NCBI GenBank assembly: GCA_014529385.2
Contig: CM043954.1
Coordinates: forward strand, 6,451,806 to 6,515,805
Direction of reading: 5' to 3'
Length of the DNA: 64,000 bases
Source of the DNA: Adiantum capillus-veneris
Taxonomy: Eukaryota; Streptophyta; Polypodiopsida; Polypodiales; Pteridaceae
Shown here: positions 1 through 11,783 of the stretch, piece by piece
How the letters are laid out: every line of letters begins with the position of its first letter
How positions within the stretch are numbered: position 1 is the first letter of the stretch
Notes under the pieces: generated by a model
What the model saw: only the letters and a program-made list of their open reading frames with translations
Databases searched by the model: none
What the model was told of the DNA's origin: nothing
Made by a program: the position numbers and the translations under genes

Positions 1-922
1 TGTTACTATAATCCAAATTTTAGAGGAAGAAGACCTGAGTATATTACTCAGAAAATGAGGGAGGCAACTACAAATGTGGTAGCTCTTTAGGGTGCTAACA
101 GGAGATATCAGGGACCTGCACCTCAAAGAAGGTTCCAAAATCCCAATAATTGAGGATATCAAAATAGAAATCAGAACAATATGCAATAGTTACCATATGC
201 AATTATTGTGGTGGGGTCATGGGACACATGCAAGGACTTTATTGTGAACTCTGGTGTAGACATCAAAATGATAGGGGAATCCCTATTATCAGGTACAACA
301 GTAACAATAATAATTGATCCCTAGAACAGAATCAGCCACTTCCACCACAACAACAGCAAAGACCTCCAGGCCATGCTAATTTAGTGATTATGGAAGAGTG
401 GACTGAAGAAACATGGAATGAGGAAGAACGAATTGAGAAAAAAGCAGAGTTTCCCAAAGAGAAATAGCAAACTGATCAGCAGGTGTGCATGAGAGCAACT
501 TGACTCAGGAAACACCTAGGCATTATAATTGTGACTTCACAGCTTGTATCCTAATTGAGGATATTCCAAAACCCAGTGGATATACTCATGTCATGGTGGT
601 TACTATGAAAAAGGCTAAGATTGGAAAATCCATCTTGGAAGAAATGGACAATCCAGATAGTTTGAACTGGAAAGATCAAAAAGCAGTAAGGACAGGGGCC
701 CTCACGGAAGTGCAAGACTCTCAGAGAGGGGGTGTACCACCTGAGGATTGGAATTTTGTTATAAGATCATTGGATGACCAAGGAAGAAGAACCACAAACC
801 ACAGTCCAATTGTACTGCAAGAACAGGTTGGTGGTGATGAATTCTTTGAAGCTTTATTATCAGCTCCATTAGCCATCACAATAAATCAGATGTTGAGGCT
901 GGTACTTGCCTTTTCACAATAA
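1..922 (+). pseudogene. Element A gag, 3' part with zinc knuckle (broken)
   Basis: This is the C-terminal part of a Ty3/gypsy Gag, the nucleocapsid region that packages element RNA; the N-terminus lies left of the window. Bases 1-190 read in one frame with several stops. The frame then shifts, and a zinc knuckle of the form CX2CX4HX4C is readable at 198-245, followed by a Gln/Pro-rich stretch near 340-370. Another shift leads to a 145-residue open stretch at 485-922, the linker between Gag and protease. At least two frameshifts and several stops make it non-functional. It is colinear with the protease and RT that follow, so I assign it to the same element. Confidence 0.7.
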
Positions 923-1069
923 TTGTTAAAGAGACTTACTAAGGAAGTAGCAGGAAAGAATTAGGAAACAGGAATGTATACTAAGGAAACTATTTGTGGG
1001 AAAGCTTGTGAAGTTCAACCTTTGGATGTTGATTACAAGGTATGAGTCATTGAGGCTTCCATTGGAAAA

Positions 1070-1507
1070 GTGTTTTTCCCTGGTGTACTCTTGGATGGGG
1101 GGTCAGCAGTTCATATTCTCCCAGAGTCAACTTGCAAACATTTGAATCTCTTGAAGTGGGATCCAACTCCTTTTCAAGTGAAAATGGTAGACCAAAGGCG
1201 GGTTCAACCTTTGGGAATTTTAGGGAATTTGCAGATCTCATTTGGGGGACTGCAGTTTGTAGCCAACTTGGTAGTACTCAGGTTGGAAGAATTTGTTCGT
1301 TCTTATCCAGTAATGTTGGGAAGACCATGGTTAGGAGAAGCAAGAGTAAAACAATTATGGGGTGCAAACTCCATTGTCATCAAAAGAGAAAAGAAGAAAG
1401 TTAGAAGGCAAATGGATGCCAGAAAGGTAATACCACTAGGTTTCAGGGCACTACATGGAGAGGGACTGAACATGGTAGAAGAAATTGGAGAGGATGTAGA
1501 AGAATAA
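1070..1507 (+). pseudogene. Element A retroviral-type aspartic protease
   Basis: This is a pepsin-like retroelement protease domain that would cut the element's Gag-Pol polyprotein. The 145-residue reading frame contains LLDGGSAVHILP near its start, which is the DGG variant of the D-T/S-G active site common in plant gypsy elements. Near residue 83 it has MLGRPWL, matching the conserved flap/C-terminal LGRPW block. The catalytic Asp is present. The open frame starts just before the domain and ends at a stop at 1507; upstream and downstream coding is in other frames. Only the local domain is open, so the copy is dead as a polyprotein. Confidence 0.8.
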
Positions 1508-2236
1508 TTTCTGAGAACAAATTCATTAGTGCTACCTATTTTTGAAGTGGATGTGCAAAAAATAGCAACTAAGTATGTTTTTCAAAATCAAGATGATGGG
1601 TTGAAGTCTTTGACTCAAGAAGCATTGATTGCTCAAGGTAAGCAGTCTAGTCAACTACCAAATTGGGAATGAGTCATTGAAAAATTTGCAGATTGGAAAC
1701 AGAGAAGGATTGGAAGCTATTGAAGAAGTAAAGCAGGTAGACAGAGCTTTTGAAAATCAGAAAGAACTGCTAGGGTCACTCAGGATGAACTGCAGGAACT
1801 GAACCTGAACACTCAGGAGGAACCACAAACAGTGAAGGTGTCAGCTGAACTGGATGAGGAGTTCAGGGAGAAATTGAAGGAGTTGTTGCTGGAATTCAAA
1901 GATGTTTTAGCATGGAAATATATAGATATGAAGGGAGTAGATGCTAGCTTTTGTCAACACAAATTAACTTGAAAGTAGATGCAGTTCCAGTTGTACAACA
2001 AAGATATAGGATGAATCCTAACTATGCCAGATAGATTAAAGAGGAGATTGATAAATTGTGGGCTGTGGGTTTCATTTACCCATTGGATAAGGTCACTTGG
2101 TTGTCACCAATTGTTGTTGTCCCCAAGAAGAATGGAAAGATCAGGGTGTATGTAGATTATAGGAAACTGAATGTTGCTACAGTAACTGATCCATTTACAT
2201 TACCTTTTTGTGATACACTATTGGATGCATAGATGG
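1508..2236 (+). pseudogene. Element A protease-RT linker and N-terminal reverse transcriptase, cut off by element E
   Basis: After a degraded linker, reading resumes near 1860 with the region that precedes gypsy RT. RT motifs follow: VVVPKKNGKIRVYVDY near 2112-2160 and the LPFCDTLLD block near 2200-2226. The RT then stops abruptly, and the sequence after about 2236 is unrelated. The missing continuation (the DGFSG and later blocks) is found at 11784, immediately after the right LTR of element E. The RT was therefore physically split by an insertion. Several stops are also present in this half. Confidence 0.8.
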
Positions 2237-2305
2237 TGTTAACCCTCATGGCTCACGGACACCCTATCACCTATGACAGACGCCGTGTTATTTATTTGGT
2301 AGAGT
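2237..2305 (+). other. Unassigned 70-bp junction between element A and the E LTR
   Basis: These bases lie between the last recognisable RT codon of element A and the point where similarity to the right LTR of element E begins. They match neither the sequence upstream of the right LTR homology nor the RT. They may be filler DNA from the deletion that removed the start of the left LTR, or an unrecognised part of that LTR beginning TGTTAACC at 2237. Confidence 0.4.
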
Positions 2306-2550
2306 CAGGTACCGGGCTTGTCGGTCCAATAGGAAAAGGGTAAGAGTGATCGCCGATGAGAGGCTCACACTAACTGGAACATTCAAGGGATAAGTTGGCT
2401 AAGCATGGGCGTCCAAGTGTGAATGGGGCGAGCTTATATAAAAGTCAACTAAACCTAAAATTCACTCATTTGCTCATTTGTGCAATTGAAGAGTGCTCTT
2501 GCTCCATCTCCATCTTCTTCTTCTTTATCTCCTTGTGTGTGTATGTATGC

Positions 2551-2638
<88 letters not shown>

Positions 2639-2866
2639 TCGAGCATTGCGACGACAGCACGGTGGCGGCGAAGCGGTTGAGGACGCAGCGGTGGCTCCTT
2701 CTTCGCGGCGAGGAATCTCCACGACAGCAAGCATAGGGCGGTGAGTGAGACACCATCGCCATCTTTGAGCTTACTAGTTTAGGCTATTTGCGTGCTTGGA
2801 GCCATTTGTGGCTCACAAAAAGTGTATCGGCAAGTTCCTTGCATTGACACGTGCGACATACGCGCA
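2306..2866 (+). repeat. Element E 5' LTR (3' portion only)
   Basis: This matches 11192-11783 with small substitutions and differing GA-repeat length. Shared landmarks are the TACCGGGCTTG start, a TATATAAAAG TATA box at about 2434-2444, CT-rich sequence, a GA microsatellite and the terminal GACATACGCGCA. The TATA position places the cap site just upstream of the GA run, so the microsatellite would be transcribed in R/U5. The first 1.5 kb of the LTR, as seen in the right copy, are absent here. Confidence 0.8.
2552..2635 (+). repeat. (GA)n microsatellite in E 5' LTR
   Basis: An uninterrupted GA dinucleotide run of about 84 bp. It is the allelic counterpart of the roughly 99-bp run at 11445-11543 in the right LTR, so the repeat existed when the element inserted and has since changed length. 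All open frames over it are low-complexity artefacts. Confidence 0.95.
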
Positions 2867-2872
2867 CATTTT

Positions 2873-2890
2873 TGGCGCCGTTGCCGGGGA
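2873..2890 (+). promoter_or_regulatory. Primer binding site, tRNA-Asp type (element E)
   Basis: TGGCGCCGTTGCCGGGGA starts six bases after the left LTR. It is complementary to the 3' end of plant tRNA-Asp, a primer used by several plant gypsy lineages. It fixes the element as plus-strand and the LTR end at 2866. The same site occurs on the minus strand for element B. Confidence 0.9.
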
Positions 2891-3940
2891 ATGCCATACA
2901 CTAAGCTTGAATGGCACTCTGTGCTTCTTTTGTGGTGCAATTTCAATTGTAGGAAAGGTAGGGACGGAAGGTGTGTGTGTTGAGAAGAAGGATTTTGTTT
3001 TTGCTACTGTGTATTTCTTTGTTAATGAAGTTTTTAAAGGTACTATGTTTTGTTTTCTCTGTGATAAGGTGTTAGTATTAAGGTTGTTAGTTCTGTGTAA
3101 TGTAAAGTACAGTAAGTAGGAAGTAGATCTGTGAGAGCTAATGAAGTGTGTTAGTGTGTAACAGTAGGTGTAATAGTTGTAAGTAGGTAGGTAGAGTGTG
3201 TGTGTGCTCGCGCGCAGGCTGCGGTGACCTTATCCCAAAAAATAATAATCATAATAATAATAAATAAATAAATATATATATAATATCTCCCAGACCCAAC
3301 CCCAAGCTCACACTCAAGCTCAGGCCTCTGTCGCCCTTTGAAATTACGTATTTTAGCTTCACACGTAGCTAAAAATTGACTTTTTTGAGGACCAACGGAG
3401 CTTCAGGTGACCGAACGTTGTGCTGTAAAGCACACCGCAACCCTCTAAGTGATATGCTCATTTTGAGCTATCACACACTTTAATAAAAAAACCGATCATT
3501 AAAAAACATAAAAAAACGAGTGAAAACGGACGCCTAAAAAAGCAAGCGGTTAACCTTCGAGGTTATTCGCCGACGCTTGTAGGGTGCCAAAGACACATGC
3601 ATCGGTGCTCTAGTCATGTGCTAGAGACGGAGCAACTAGAGAGAATTTCGACTTACGCGAGTTCTTAATATCCACCTACCTTAGGTTCCGGGCCCTCGGC
3701 GGGGACCCAAGGTAGCACAAACCAAGACCCGAACATAGCGGGTAGTGACTCTTTCTCTGACTAGGACGTCATGGAGGGTTTCCCAATGCCTAATCCCAAT
3801 AGCTCAAGCCAAGACATGCATGCCATGGGCCCACGGTCCGGGCCGAGCGTGCTTAGCCGCTTGAAGGAAACCTTTAGTAGAGCCACTCGCTCCGAACATG
3901 GAGCTAATGATGTAAATGAGGGGAAGTAAATTCTCTATTC
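2891..3940 (+). other. Element E untranslated leader
   Basis: This is about 1 kb between primer site and the first Gag-like frame. It holds short TG runs near 3196-3208 and an A/T-rich AAT/TA stretch at 3238-3287. I see no convincing coding sequence. A long leader is usual for plant gypsy elements. Confidence 0.6.
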
Positions 3941-6900
3941 ATGACCAACGTAGACCCTATGCCTTTAGAGAATGTGCACGTGAATACTTCACTCACTGCA
4001 CCTCCTGACTCTTCAGAGCTATTCCCCTCCGAGGTCATATTACCCAATGGTAGGAGCCTTGCCCAAGAGGTTGAGCGGTATACCCTGCAGCGAGGGAAAA
4101 GGAAATCGAGAGCTTACGCAAGGTGGAGCAACGAAGAGAGTTAAAATCCAAAGCTCCTATGTCAATATCCTTGCTAGGAGAGCCATCGAGTGCTCTTGAA
4201 TTAGCGACCGCTAAGGGACAACCCCTAGAAAGCAACATTGCATCTAGCTCAAAGGACACCCCTAGCAGCTCAATCCTACATGGAGCGTTTCTAAATGAGA
4301 ACTGGAAATACGAACTACAAATGGAAACTCTAACCGACCTATACACAGGTCACACCTATCACATGGGTTGGTTAGATGTCCTACAATCCAAAATGGGTGC
4401 TATTAGTGAGGAGAATCAACAACAAAGAGTTTGTGAGGTCATCCATAGGGTCATTGAGTTAGAGAGACAGAACAAGGAGATCAACATGCCTTCAATGGGT
4501 CTCATGAGATTCTTGGATAAAGGAAAGGCTAAACAACCAACCTTATCGCAAATGGAGACTCCCTCAGTAAGTTCGATGGATCCTCCATATATTGTTTCGC
4601 TAGGGGTCTCAGTGCAATCTAAGCCCACAAGTGATAGCTTTACCGTTCCAAGTCTAGGTCATCTTTCCCTTGATGACACCACGGCTACCGTGCCTACCCC
4701 AATGATGGGCATTCCAAGAAACACGCCATGGACCTCATTTGTTAGTAAAGCACCACTACATGGTAGCTCAATGCATGCAACAGTATCTACAAGTGTGTAC
4801 CAATCGTATGCACCTATGGGTCATTGCACTCATGTAGTTCCTATCCCTCCCATTGTTTCAACAAACAATATGCTCCACAACCACAACACCCAAGCTCTTA
4901 TTTCCATGGGACTATACCGGCTAGCATTAGCATGTCACATCCGATGTCTGCTATACCTAGGGCCACACATATGAACTTTGGGCCGCCACATGGCACAACA
5001 CCGTACCAAACGTGGAACCCAAGGGCTTCCTACATGCCAAGCCCGATGCCAATACCTACTCCACATGTAGTCTCTGGAGCACCTCCACTCGTGGTGCCTG
5101 CTCACTTAGGTGACTTGGAAACATTTGCTCAAGCTATCAATTGATCTATTGCTGAGAATATGCGTAACATGCCTGATAGAGAGCCTAGAAGTAAGGCAGT
5201 ACAAATAGCCAAGCTTACACAAAAATTTAGTGGAGACGGGGATGTGAGAAAGCATATTGAAGTGTTTGAACAAATATGCGATTCTCTAGGAGAACACAAT
5301 GACCTGCATAAGAGTAATGATTTAAGCCTAAGAAGGCAGGGGATTGGTATAGAACCCTAAGGGTGGAAGAAAAAACGGTTTACCCTACTCTTAGGAGAAT
5401 GTTCTTGAAAGAATACATACGATAGGGAGTGCTTTGGGGTGTAGCCTCTCAGCTCCAGAAAGCCCAACGAGAGGAAGGAGAGTCGGTGAGAGACTTTATT
5501 AGTCGCTTGAAGCATTTGAATTCTCGTTGTGATCCAAATGAGCGCTTCAAAAATATCAATTGCTTGATAGTTTCATTAGGGGGTTACGACATGAGGATGT
5601 CTACAATGGCTTACTCATTAGAGGTATCACCACTTGGGAAGCAGTCACCACCAATGCGATCCAATTGGAGGATACTTAAATGATTCAGGGAGAAAGAGTG
5701 TTTATTGAGACTAAATCTGTTAGCTTGCAAGCATCAGGGCATCAACCAATGACCCTAAAGCCTATTGCTAAGGAGCCAAAGATATCTGAGATGACTTTAG
5801 CAGATCTCACCAAGGATATTTAAGAGAGTCTTAGAGACAATCGTGCTCCACAAAACAATCATATGTATCTAAGAAGGGAGCAACAATGGTGCTCAGTATG
5901 CTATGGAACGTATACTACCAGTGAATGCCCTACTTTTAGAGTAAAATTCAATGGAAATTGCAATGCATGTGGAAGGTATGGTCATCAAGCTAAGGATTGC
6001 ATAGTATTTAAGCATGCAATGGCCAATAGACCAACCTTAGCATGGACAAACACACCTTGAGTGCTTGCATTGATGCTGGCCCCACCTCTTGAATAAACGT
6101 CACAACACATGGTCCCTAGGGCCCAAAATGTTGTTGAAACAACACCCATACCACCTCCAGTGCTAGGACCGCAACCACCACTTCCGAGAATCACTTCTGT
6201 GAATCAAGTGGGTTGTGAGTCATCTATTGCTTGTTTGGAAGGCTGTGAGGAAGATATGGACCCTAATGTTGCCTATGGGATGGATGTGCTTGAAGAAAGT
6301 CCACAATACTACATGGAGGACTATTGGGGACAAGTCAAACCTATATATCAAGTAGCTGCTCTTGCGACAAGAGGCCAAAATATCAATTACACTGCTAAGA
6401 GACCACCTCTTCAATGCTATGAGTGTGGAGGTCCACATCGTGTAGCCGAGTGTCCTATTAGGCTACAAAATAACGCCACCCTAATGCAAACCAAATAAGC
6501 GAGCACGTCTACAATGCCGATACTCATGTGTAATTGATGTGGCATAGATCATTTGATTGCCCAATGTCCAAATAATCCAAATGCACCGAAGATCACGTCA
6601 TTAAACTTGATTGAAGTTACCGAGGAGCCATCACAAAGTACACGTGTGGTACCAGTAAATGTACTCACACGATCGATGCTCCAAAAACAAAATTATATTC
6701 TTGAGGAAAGAGACACGGCATCAATTGTCCAATCTCAAAAAAAGAAGAAAACACGAAGGAAGAGATCGCCAAAAGCAGTGAAGTCAGATCCCAATTCAAA
6801 GACCAACATAGGAAATGGTGACGACCCCGTATATATGAACGACCATGAAGATAGAAACCAACAAGGAAGATCTTCATGAGCCACAATGGCCAGGATCCAA

Positions 6901-7200
6901 GCAGAAGATAGGAACTTATCCAAACCTTATAGAGGAGATTGAGCGAGTCAAGCAATTAAGGAGTTTGGTAGAAGATACCCAAGGGGATCTAGAACCAGCA
7001 CCTAGGAAGATCCAGATTACAGACAACCTGTTCCCTACGCAACAACAACCTCACCAAGTCCATAGACCCTTAGCCATACCTAGTGTCATCCAAGAAGAAA
7101 TTGACTTAAAGTCTTGGGAAAGTGGACGTACTCACTTCTTGATGGAAAGAATGTTTAGAGAGGGACTACCTGATCCTATCGAAGAAATGGAGATCCCATC
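3941..7200 (+). pseudogene. Element E Gag with four zinc-knuckle-like motifs (broken)
   Basis: A long Gag spread over several frames: 3941-4144, 4123-4974, 4824-5360, 5429-5683, 5863-6498, 6553-6879 and 6845-7200. The part near 5220-5600 resembles the retrotransposon Gag core (KFSGDGDVRKHIEVFEQ, then RDFISRLKHL). Cys/His clusters follow at 5890-5928 (His replaced by Thr), 5959-6000 (canonical CX2CX4HX4C), 6415-6453 and 6529-6567 (both CX2CX3HX4C). A Lys/Arg-rich segment lies near 6735-6780. Stops and frameshifts make it non-functional now. The coding sequence runs straight into a solo LTR at 7201 and resumes at 7979. Confidence 0.65.
5959..6000 (+). other. Canonical CCHC zinc knuckle of element E Gag
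   Basis: The codons read CNACGRYGHQAKDC, an exact CX2CX4HX4C nucleocapsid motif. It is one of four Cys/His clusters within about 680 bp and the only one with canonical spacing and all four ligands. Confidence 0.85.
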
Positions 7201-7846
7201 TGTTAAGTATGGAGCCTGATTTATCCTTGTAATTTTCTGTGGTAAAAGCGCACATTTGTAAGGCCCCCATTATGAGGAGAAGCCATCGTGCGTGAAGGAA
7301 AATTACTCGCCGGAAACCAAAATTTTCATAGCCAAAAATCAGGGGCAACTTTAGGGGCCTCGGGGACGGAAGCCCCCGATACTTTTTTTCCCCCTTGCTG
7401 GAATATTCCTTTTCGCCGGAATATTATGACCGGACGGCGCCGAAAAGTGGTCGGAAAACAACCGTCGGTTGGTCGGTAGCCGGTAGTCAATGGCCGGTGG
7501 CCGAATTCAAAAGCAGACTTGTCTTCTCAAGGGCGGCCACACATGGGTGGATTGGAGGGTCCGATTTGGACTTATTCACACAAGGGCGGCTACACATGGC
7601 TGCCTCTCATGAGAGAGGGCAGCCCTTTTGGCCTATAAAAGGAGGCCATTTCTACACACATTTTATATATAGTGTGTGAAGTTGATGCAACAAGGTGAGT
7701 GTGAGGTGGTGAGAGTGAAGCAAGGCGGGAGCTCCATTAAGGGTATAATCCCTTTGTAAACTACTTCTTGTTTTGAAGTACTAAAGCCATTGAGTGGCTG
7801 CTTTCCCTTGGACGTAGCCCACATTGGGTGAACCACCTATATCGTG

Positions 7847-7891
<45 letters not shown>

Positions 7892-7978
7892 CTCTATAAT
7901 CTCGTGTGTGTGAAATTTGTCTCTGTCCATTAAGTAATCTACTCAATTATCTATTTAGCTACGTCTTATTTCCTAACA
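7201..7978 (+). mobile_element. Solo LTR of the copia-1 family inside element E
   Basis: A 778-bp sequence beginning TGTTAAGT and ending CCTAACA, matching both LTRs of copia-1 at 27322 and 31479. It has a CCTATAAAAGG TATA box near 7632, the AAAGCCATTGAGTGGCTGC segment and CT-rich 3' part. The flanks CCATC (7196-7200) and CTATC (7979-7983) look like a 5-bp target duplication with one mismatch. No internal region remains, so it is a product of LTR-LTR recombination. It splits the coding sequence of element E, so it is younger than E. Confidence 0.9.
7851..7882 (+). repeat. (CT)n microsatellite in solo LTR
   Basis: A pure CT run followed by short CTAT units. The same place in the other two copies of this LTR holds shorter or interrupted CT runs. 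Confidence 0.85.
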
Positions 7979-8640
7979 CTATCTTCCCCACGTCTAGGGA
8001 CTGAAGTCCAAAAGGTGCCGTTAAACATTACCAAATTGATGGATTTCATGTCTTCAGAAGTTAGAGCCACCATCATGTCCAAACTATATAAAGACCCTAA
8101 GCTAGTCTCATCTCTTCGAGCCTTCCTCAATGGAGATTTGAAGTTTGGGCTACCACAATTTGCACAGATGGATGGAGCTGGGGAGATGCCAATAGAGGAA
8201 GAACACTTAGATCCACAACCCAACCTAGATGAGAACCTTGTGATAGAAATACCTGTTAACAAGCTGGGACAATACTTTGAGGGTGATGAATCCAATGCAA
8301 CCATACCAATCACTACTAAGGGATTAACTATGAAGGGAATCCTTGATGGTGGCACTGGGGTTAGCATTGTGACTAAAAATTGCTGGGAAACTATGGGAAG
8401 ACTTCACCTTGTGACCACAACCATAGTAGTGAAGATGGCCAATGGGTCTATTGTTAAACCTATTGGGATGCTAGAAGATCTGAAGGTCAGGGTCTTTGAC
8501 ATAAAATAAGAGTTACATTCATTCTTATGGATTTCTCCAAGAACACTATGGCATCGGAGATGATCTTAGGACGTCCTTTCATGAGGGAAGCAAAAATGGT
8601 GCATGAATAGTCTAAAAACCATGTCTACTTGCAGTTCCAA
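7979..8640 (+). pseudogene. Element E aspartic protease
   Basis: The longest open part is 8015-8509 (164 residues). It contains MKGILDGGTGVSIVTKNCW near residue 110, a DGG-type retroelement protease active site, then MANGSIVKPIGML, typical of the protease body. After a stop at 8509 the sequence continues in another frame to an LGRPFMREAK-like block at about 8568-8590. Coding is colinear with the Gag left of the solo LTR. One frameshift separates the two halves of the domain, so it is inactive as it stands. Confidence 0.7.
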
Positions 8641-9589
8641 GATTCTGTCATTCGAGTGGATCTTGTAACTGTTCGAGCACATCCTCTAGAAAAAAGGTTT
8701 ATAATTGATCATAGGTCTGACACCACAGTTCACTCGGCCCCATTGCAGTATTGTTACATGTGTAAAGCGGACACTAATGTTGGGGAAGATTCTCCTTATA
8801 TGGATGTACTACCTGGAATGACTGAATCAAACAAACAATGTGGATTGGGTCCACTTACCAGCAACCATAGACACTTGGGGAAACAGGGGGATGATAACAC
8901 CTGAGGGGGATGAAATGCCCGTACCCTTAAATATGATACAAGCAATGCATATAGCTTCTGACAAGACTCATCCTAATGTAACAAAGAAAACATACAAGTG
9001 GGTCCCTAAATCTTCTTTAGCGACCATAGCTAGTGCTAAAAAACAGAAGCCTTGTAAGAGATGTCCTATTCGCCCCAAGAAATATAAAGAAACGTTGCAT
9101 AGGATTCCTAAGAAACTATTGGAAGCCCAAGGCTACTATAAAGAAAATGATTAAATATGGGTGCCAAAACGTAAATTGTGCTCTTAATTGTCACCGGGCC
9201 CATGTGAGCTCAATCCTGTGGCTCCAAAACGAATTGAAGATCGCGAAAAGGAAAAAATCACGGCATGCTACACACCCGCTCCAGAGCTAGTTTGGGTACC
9301 AAAGAAAGAACGATTTGTTCCACCTAGCTCAAGAACAGGGAACTCAAATGAAGCTTCTTGCTCTTCATGTAATTCCTATACGGAAGTAGAAGCTTCTACA
9401 CAACCTTTACCTACCATTGTACATATCCATACAAGCAAGAAAGAGTTTGCATCTCCCGTTGTATATTCACCATCTACAACAACGTTGCAAATAAAATCAT
9501 GGGAGAGTACCTTACCACCATTGCAACTAGATGAAACGCATAGGAAGGTCGAAAACTATTGGTTAAAGCCTTCACCTATTACCAACTAG
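8629..9589 (+). pseudogene. Element E C-terminal segment of unknown role
   Basis: Overlapping open stretches (8629-8904, 8840-9154, 9188-9589) follow the protease. They encode a Lys-rich, then Ser/Thr/Pro-rich protein that I do not recognise. There is no RT motif such as VPKKNG or F/YxDD, no RNase H and no DDE integrase signature. It ends about 50 bp before the purine tract, so it is the true 3' end of the coding region. The missing pol is therefore a feature of this element and not of an internal cut I can see. Confidence 0.5.
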
Positions 9590-9641
9590 AACAATTGGTT
9601 TCAAACGGTCACGAGCACATTTCGAACGGTATGATCTACCC

Positions 9642-9657
9642 AAGGAAGGGGGGAGGG
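9642..9657 (+). promoter_or_regulatory. Polypurine tract of element E
   Basis: AAGGAAGGGGGGAGGG lies directly upstream of TGTTGACAG at 9660. This is the expected plus-strand primer site next to a 3' LTR, and it is why I place the right LTR start at 9660 and not at 11192. Confidence 0.7.
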
Positions 9658-10747
9658 TTTGTTGACAGTCATCATTCACTCACTCTCCTCTCAACCTTCC
9701 TCCCTGACCTCTCAATCTCCCAATCTTAGGGAATGTATATATAAAGCCTTATACTCGCAAAAAACAAAAATAATAAGGAGCAAGAGCAATTAGCAAACGA
9801 GTATGCACAATAAAAGTCAAAACATTGATCAGACCTACAAATTCACATCCGGTACACTGAAACAAAAACCTATGTCATCAAACACCTTTGATCCTCATCA
9901 CTTGAGTGATGGAGGGTAGGTAGGATCAGTACGATAGGAGTGTATCTGTTTTAGAGTTTAGTGATTAGCAAAGTTCTTTCTTCCCACTGATGTGCCTCCT
10001 AGAGGTATTCTTTGTGTTTCCTAGTGTGTACAGGAACGTGTTGCTGTTGTTAGGATTTGGACCTTCATGGAATCTTTCTCTTGTTCACACTTCAAATCAA
10101 GCACGACCATCAACACAAACATGTGTTTCTTGTCCATTAGCACGGCCCCTTATCTTTTTTGCATCCAAGTTTTTCTGCTTTAATTGTGATTGGTATCATA
10201 ATATCCAGCACATTTGCTTAGTATCAAACATTAAAGTCAATGTAATTTTTATGTCATAATCACTTGTCTAGGTTAAAAAATAAGTAGTCCGACTAAGCTT
10301 GTTTGACCAAGCTAGGAGTTAGAGATCTTCTCTTAATACCATGGGGAATGCCTTCCTAATTATGAATAGTTACTTAGGTTCTTAATCCAATTTAGGTAGC
10401 ATTACTAGGGCTTTCTAGTGGGCTTAGTCCCTATTGACCTTTAGCTTAAGTATTATAAAGGGAGTTTACTAGTGTGATGAGCCTGGGGAGGGTAAGGGTG
10501 TTATATGACCCCCCAAAGTTACAAAATTAAATGCTAAAAACGAACAAACAAAAAATCAAAGTGCCACAATGTAAAATCTTAAGCTGGAAGGGAGACCCCA
10601 GCTTGATTTGGTACTCCACTCACATGTATCGCCTACTGTACTAGAGCCCTAGAGGTTCGTAGTGCGGGCGCTTTTCCTTGAAAAGCAAAAAAGCCAAGGC
10701 ATACAAAATAAGCACACACATCAAAATTTAATCAATGGGAAAAGACT

Positions 10748-10749
<2 letters not shown>

Positions 10750-10782
<33 letters not shown>

Positions 10783-10791
10783 AAAGAAAAG
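10750..10791 (+). repeat. Homopolymer (G)42
   Basis: Forty-two consecutive G residues inside the unique part of the E 3' LTR. A pure G run this long is rare, can form quadruplex DNA, and its length is also hard to sequence exactly. Confidence 0.9.
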
Positions 10792-11434
10792 GAAATAAGT
10801 CAGGCGATGATTTCATGAGAAATTCCTTTTATCGTAGCTTAACTACAAGGTCTTCTAGGTATAGCCTCTAGTCAGTCCTCGGACATGAAATACTTAGCTC
10901 TCGCGATTAAACAACTTAATTGACCAGAGAAAATTGAGAAGCTTGCCCATGGTATTAATAGTCGATCTTTAGTGCCTTTCGACCGTTAAATTAGCGACCC
11001 CATACTTGTTTAATTTTTTATCTTTACAACTGTTTATGCATTTGATTATATTGTAATTTAATGTTTATTGCTGACAAATGATTTAAAATTCTGTTACCAA
11101 TCAAATTGTCTGCCTACAACTGCTTTTTAATTGTATATGAGAATGCAATTACTGTGCCAATGTTGTTTGATTTTGCAGTGATTGAAGAAGGCTAAGGTAC
11201 CGGGCTTGTTGGTCCAATAGGAAAAGGGTAAGAGTGATCGCCGATGAGAGGCGCACTCTAACTGGAACATTCAAGGGATTAGTTGGCTAAGCATGGGCGC
11301 CCAAGTGTGAATGGGATGAGCTCATATAAAAGTAAACTAAACTTAAAATTCACTCATTCTCTCATTTGTGCAGTAAGAGTGCTCTTGCTCCATCTCCATC
11401 TTCTTCTTCTTCATCTCCTTGTGTGTGTGTGTAT

Positions 11435-11545
<111 letters not shown>

Positions 11546-11783
11546 CGATTGAGCATTGCAATGACGATACGACGGCGGCGAAGCGGTTGAGTGCGGCACA
11601 GCGACGGCTCCTTCTTCTTTGTGGTGAGGAATCCTCCACGACAGCATGCGTAGAGCGGTGAGTGAGACACCATCGCCATCTTTAAGCTTACTAGTTTAGG
11701 CTAGTTGCGTGCTTGGAGCCATTTGTGGCTCGCACACAGTGTATCGGCAAGTTCCTTGCATTGACACATGCGACATACGCGCA

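Noticed and set aside
2395-2762. Open frames of Arg-Glu or Ser-Leu runs over the GA repeat (also 11283-11679)
   Set aside because: They are translations of a dinucleotide microsatellite inside LTRs and occur in all frames of both strands.
2873-2890. tRNA-like sequence (also 28054, 37024, 44544, 60474)
   Set aside because: Only the 12-18 bases complementary to tRNA 3' ends are present, next to LTRs; no cloverleaf, so these are primer sites.
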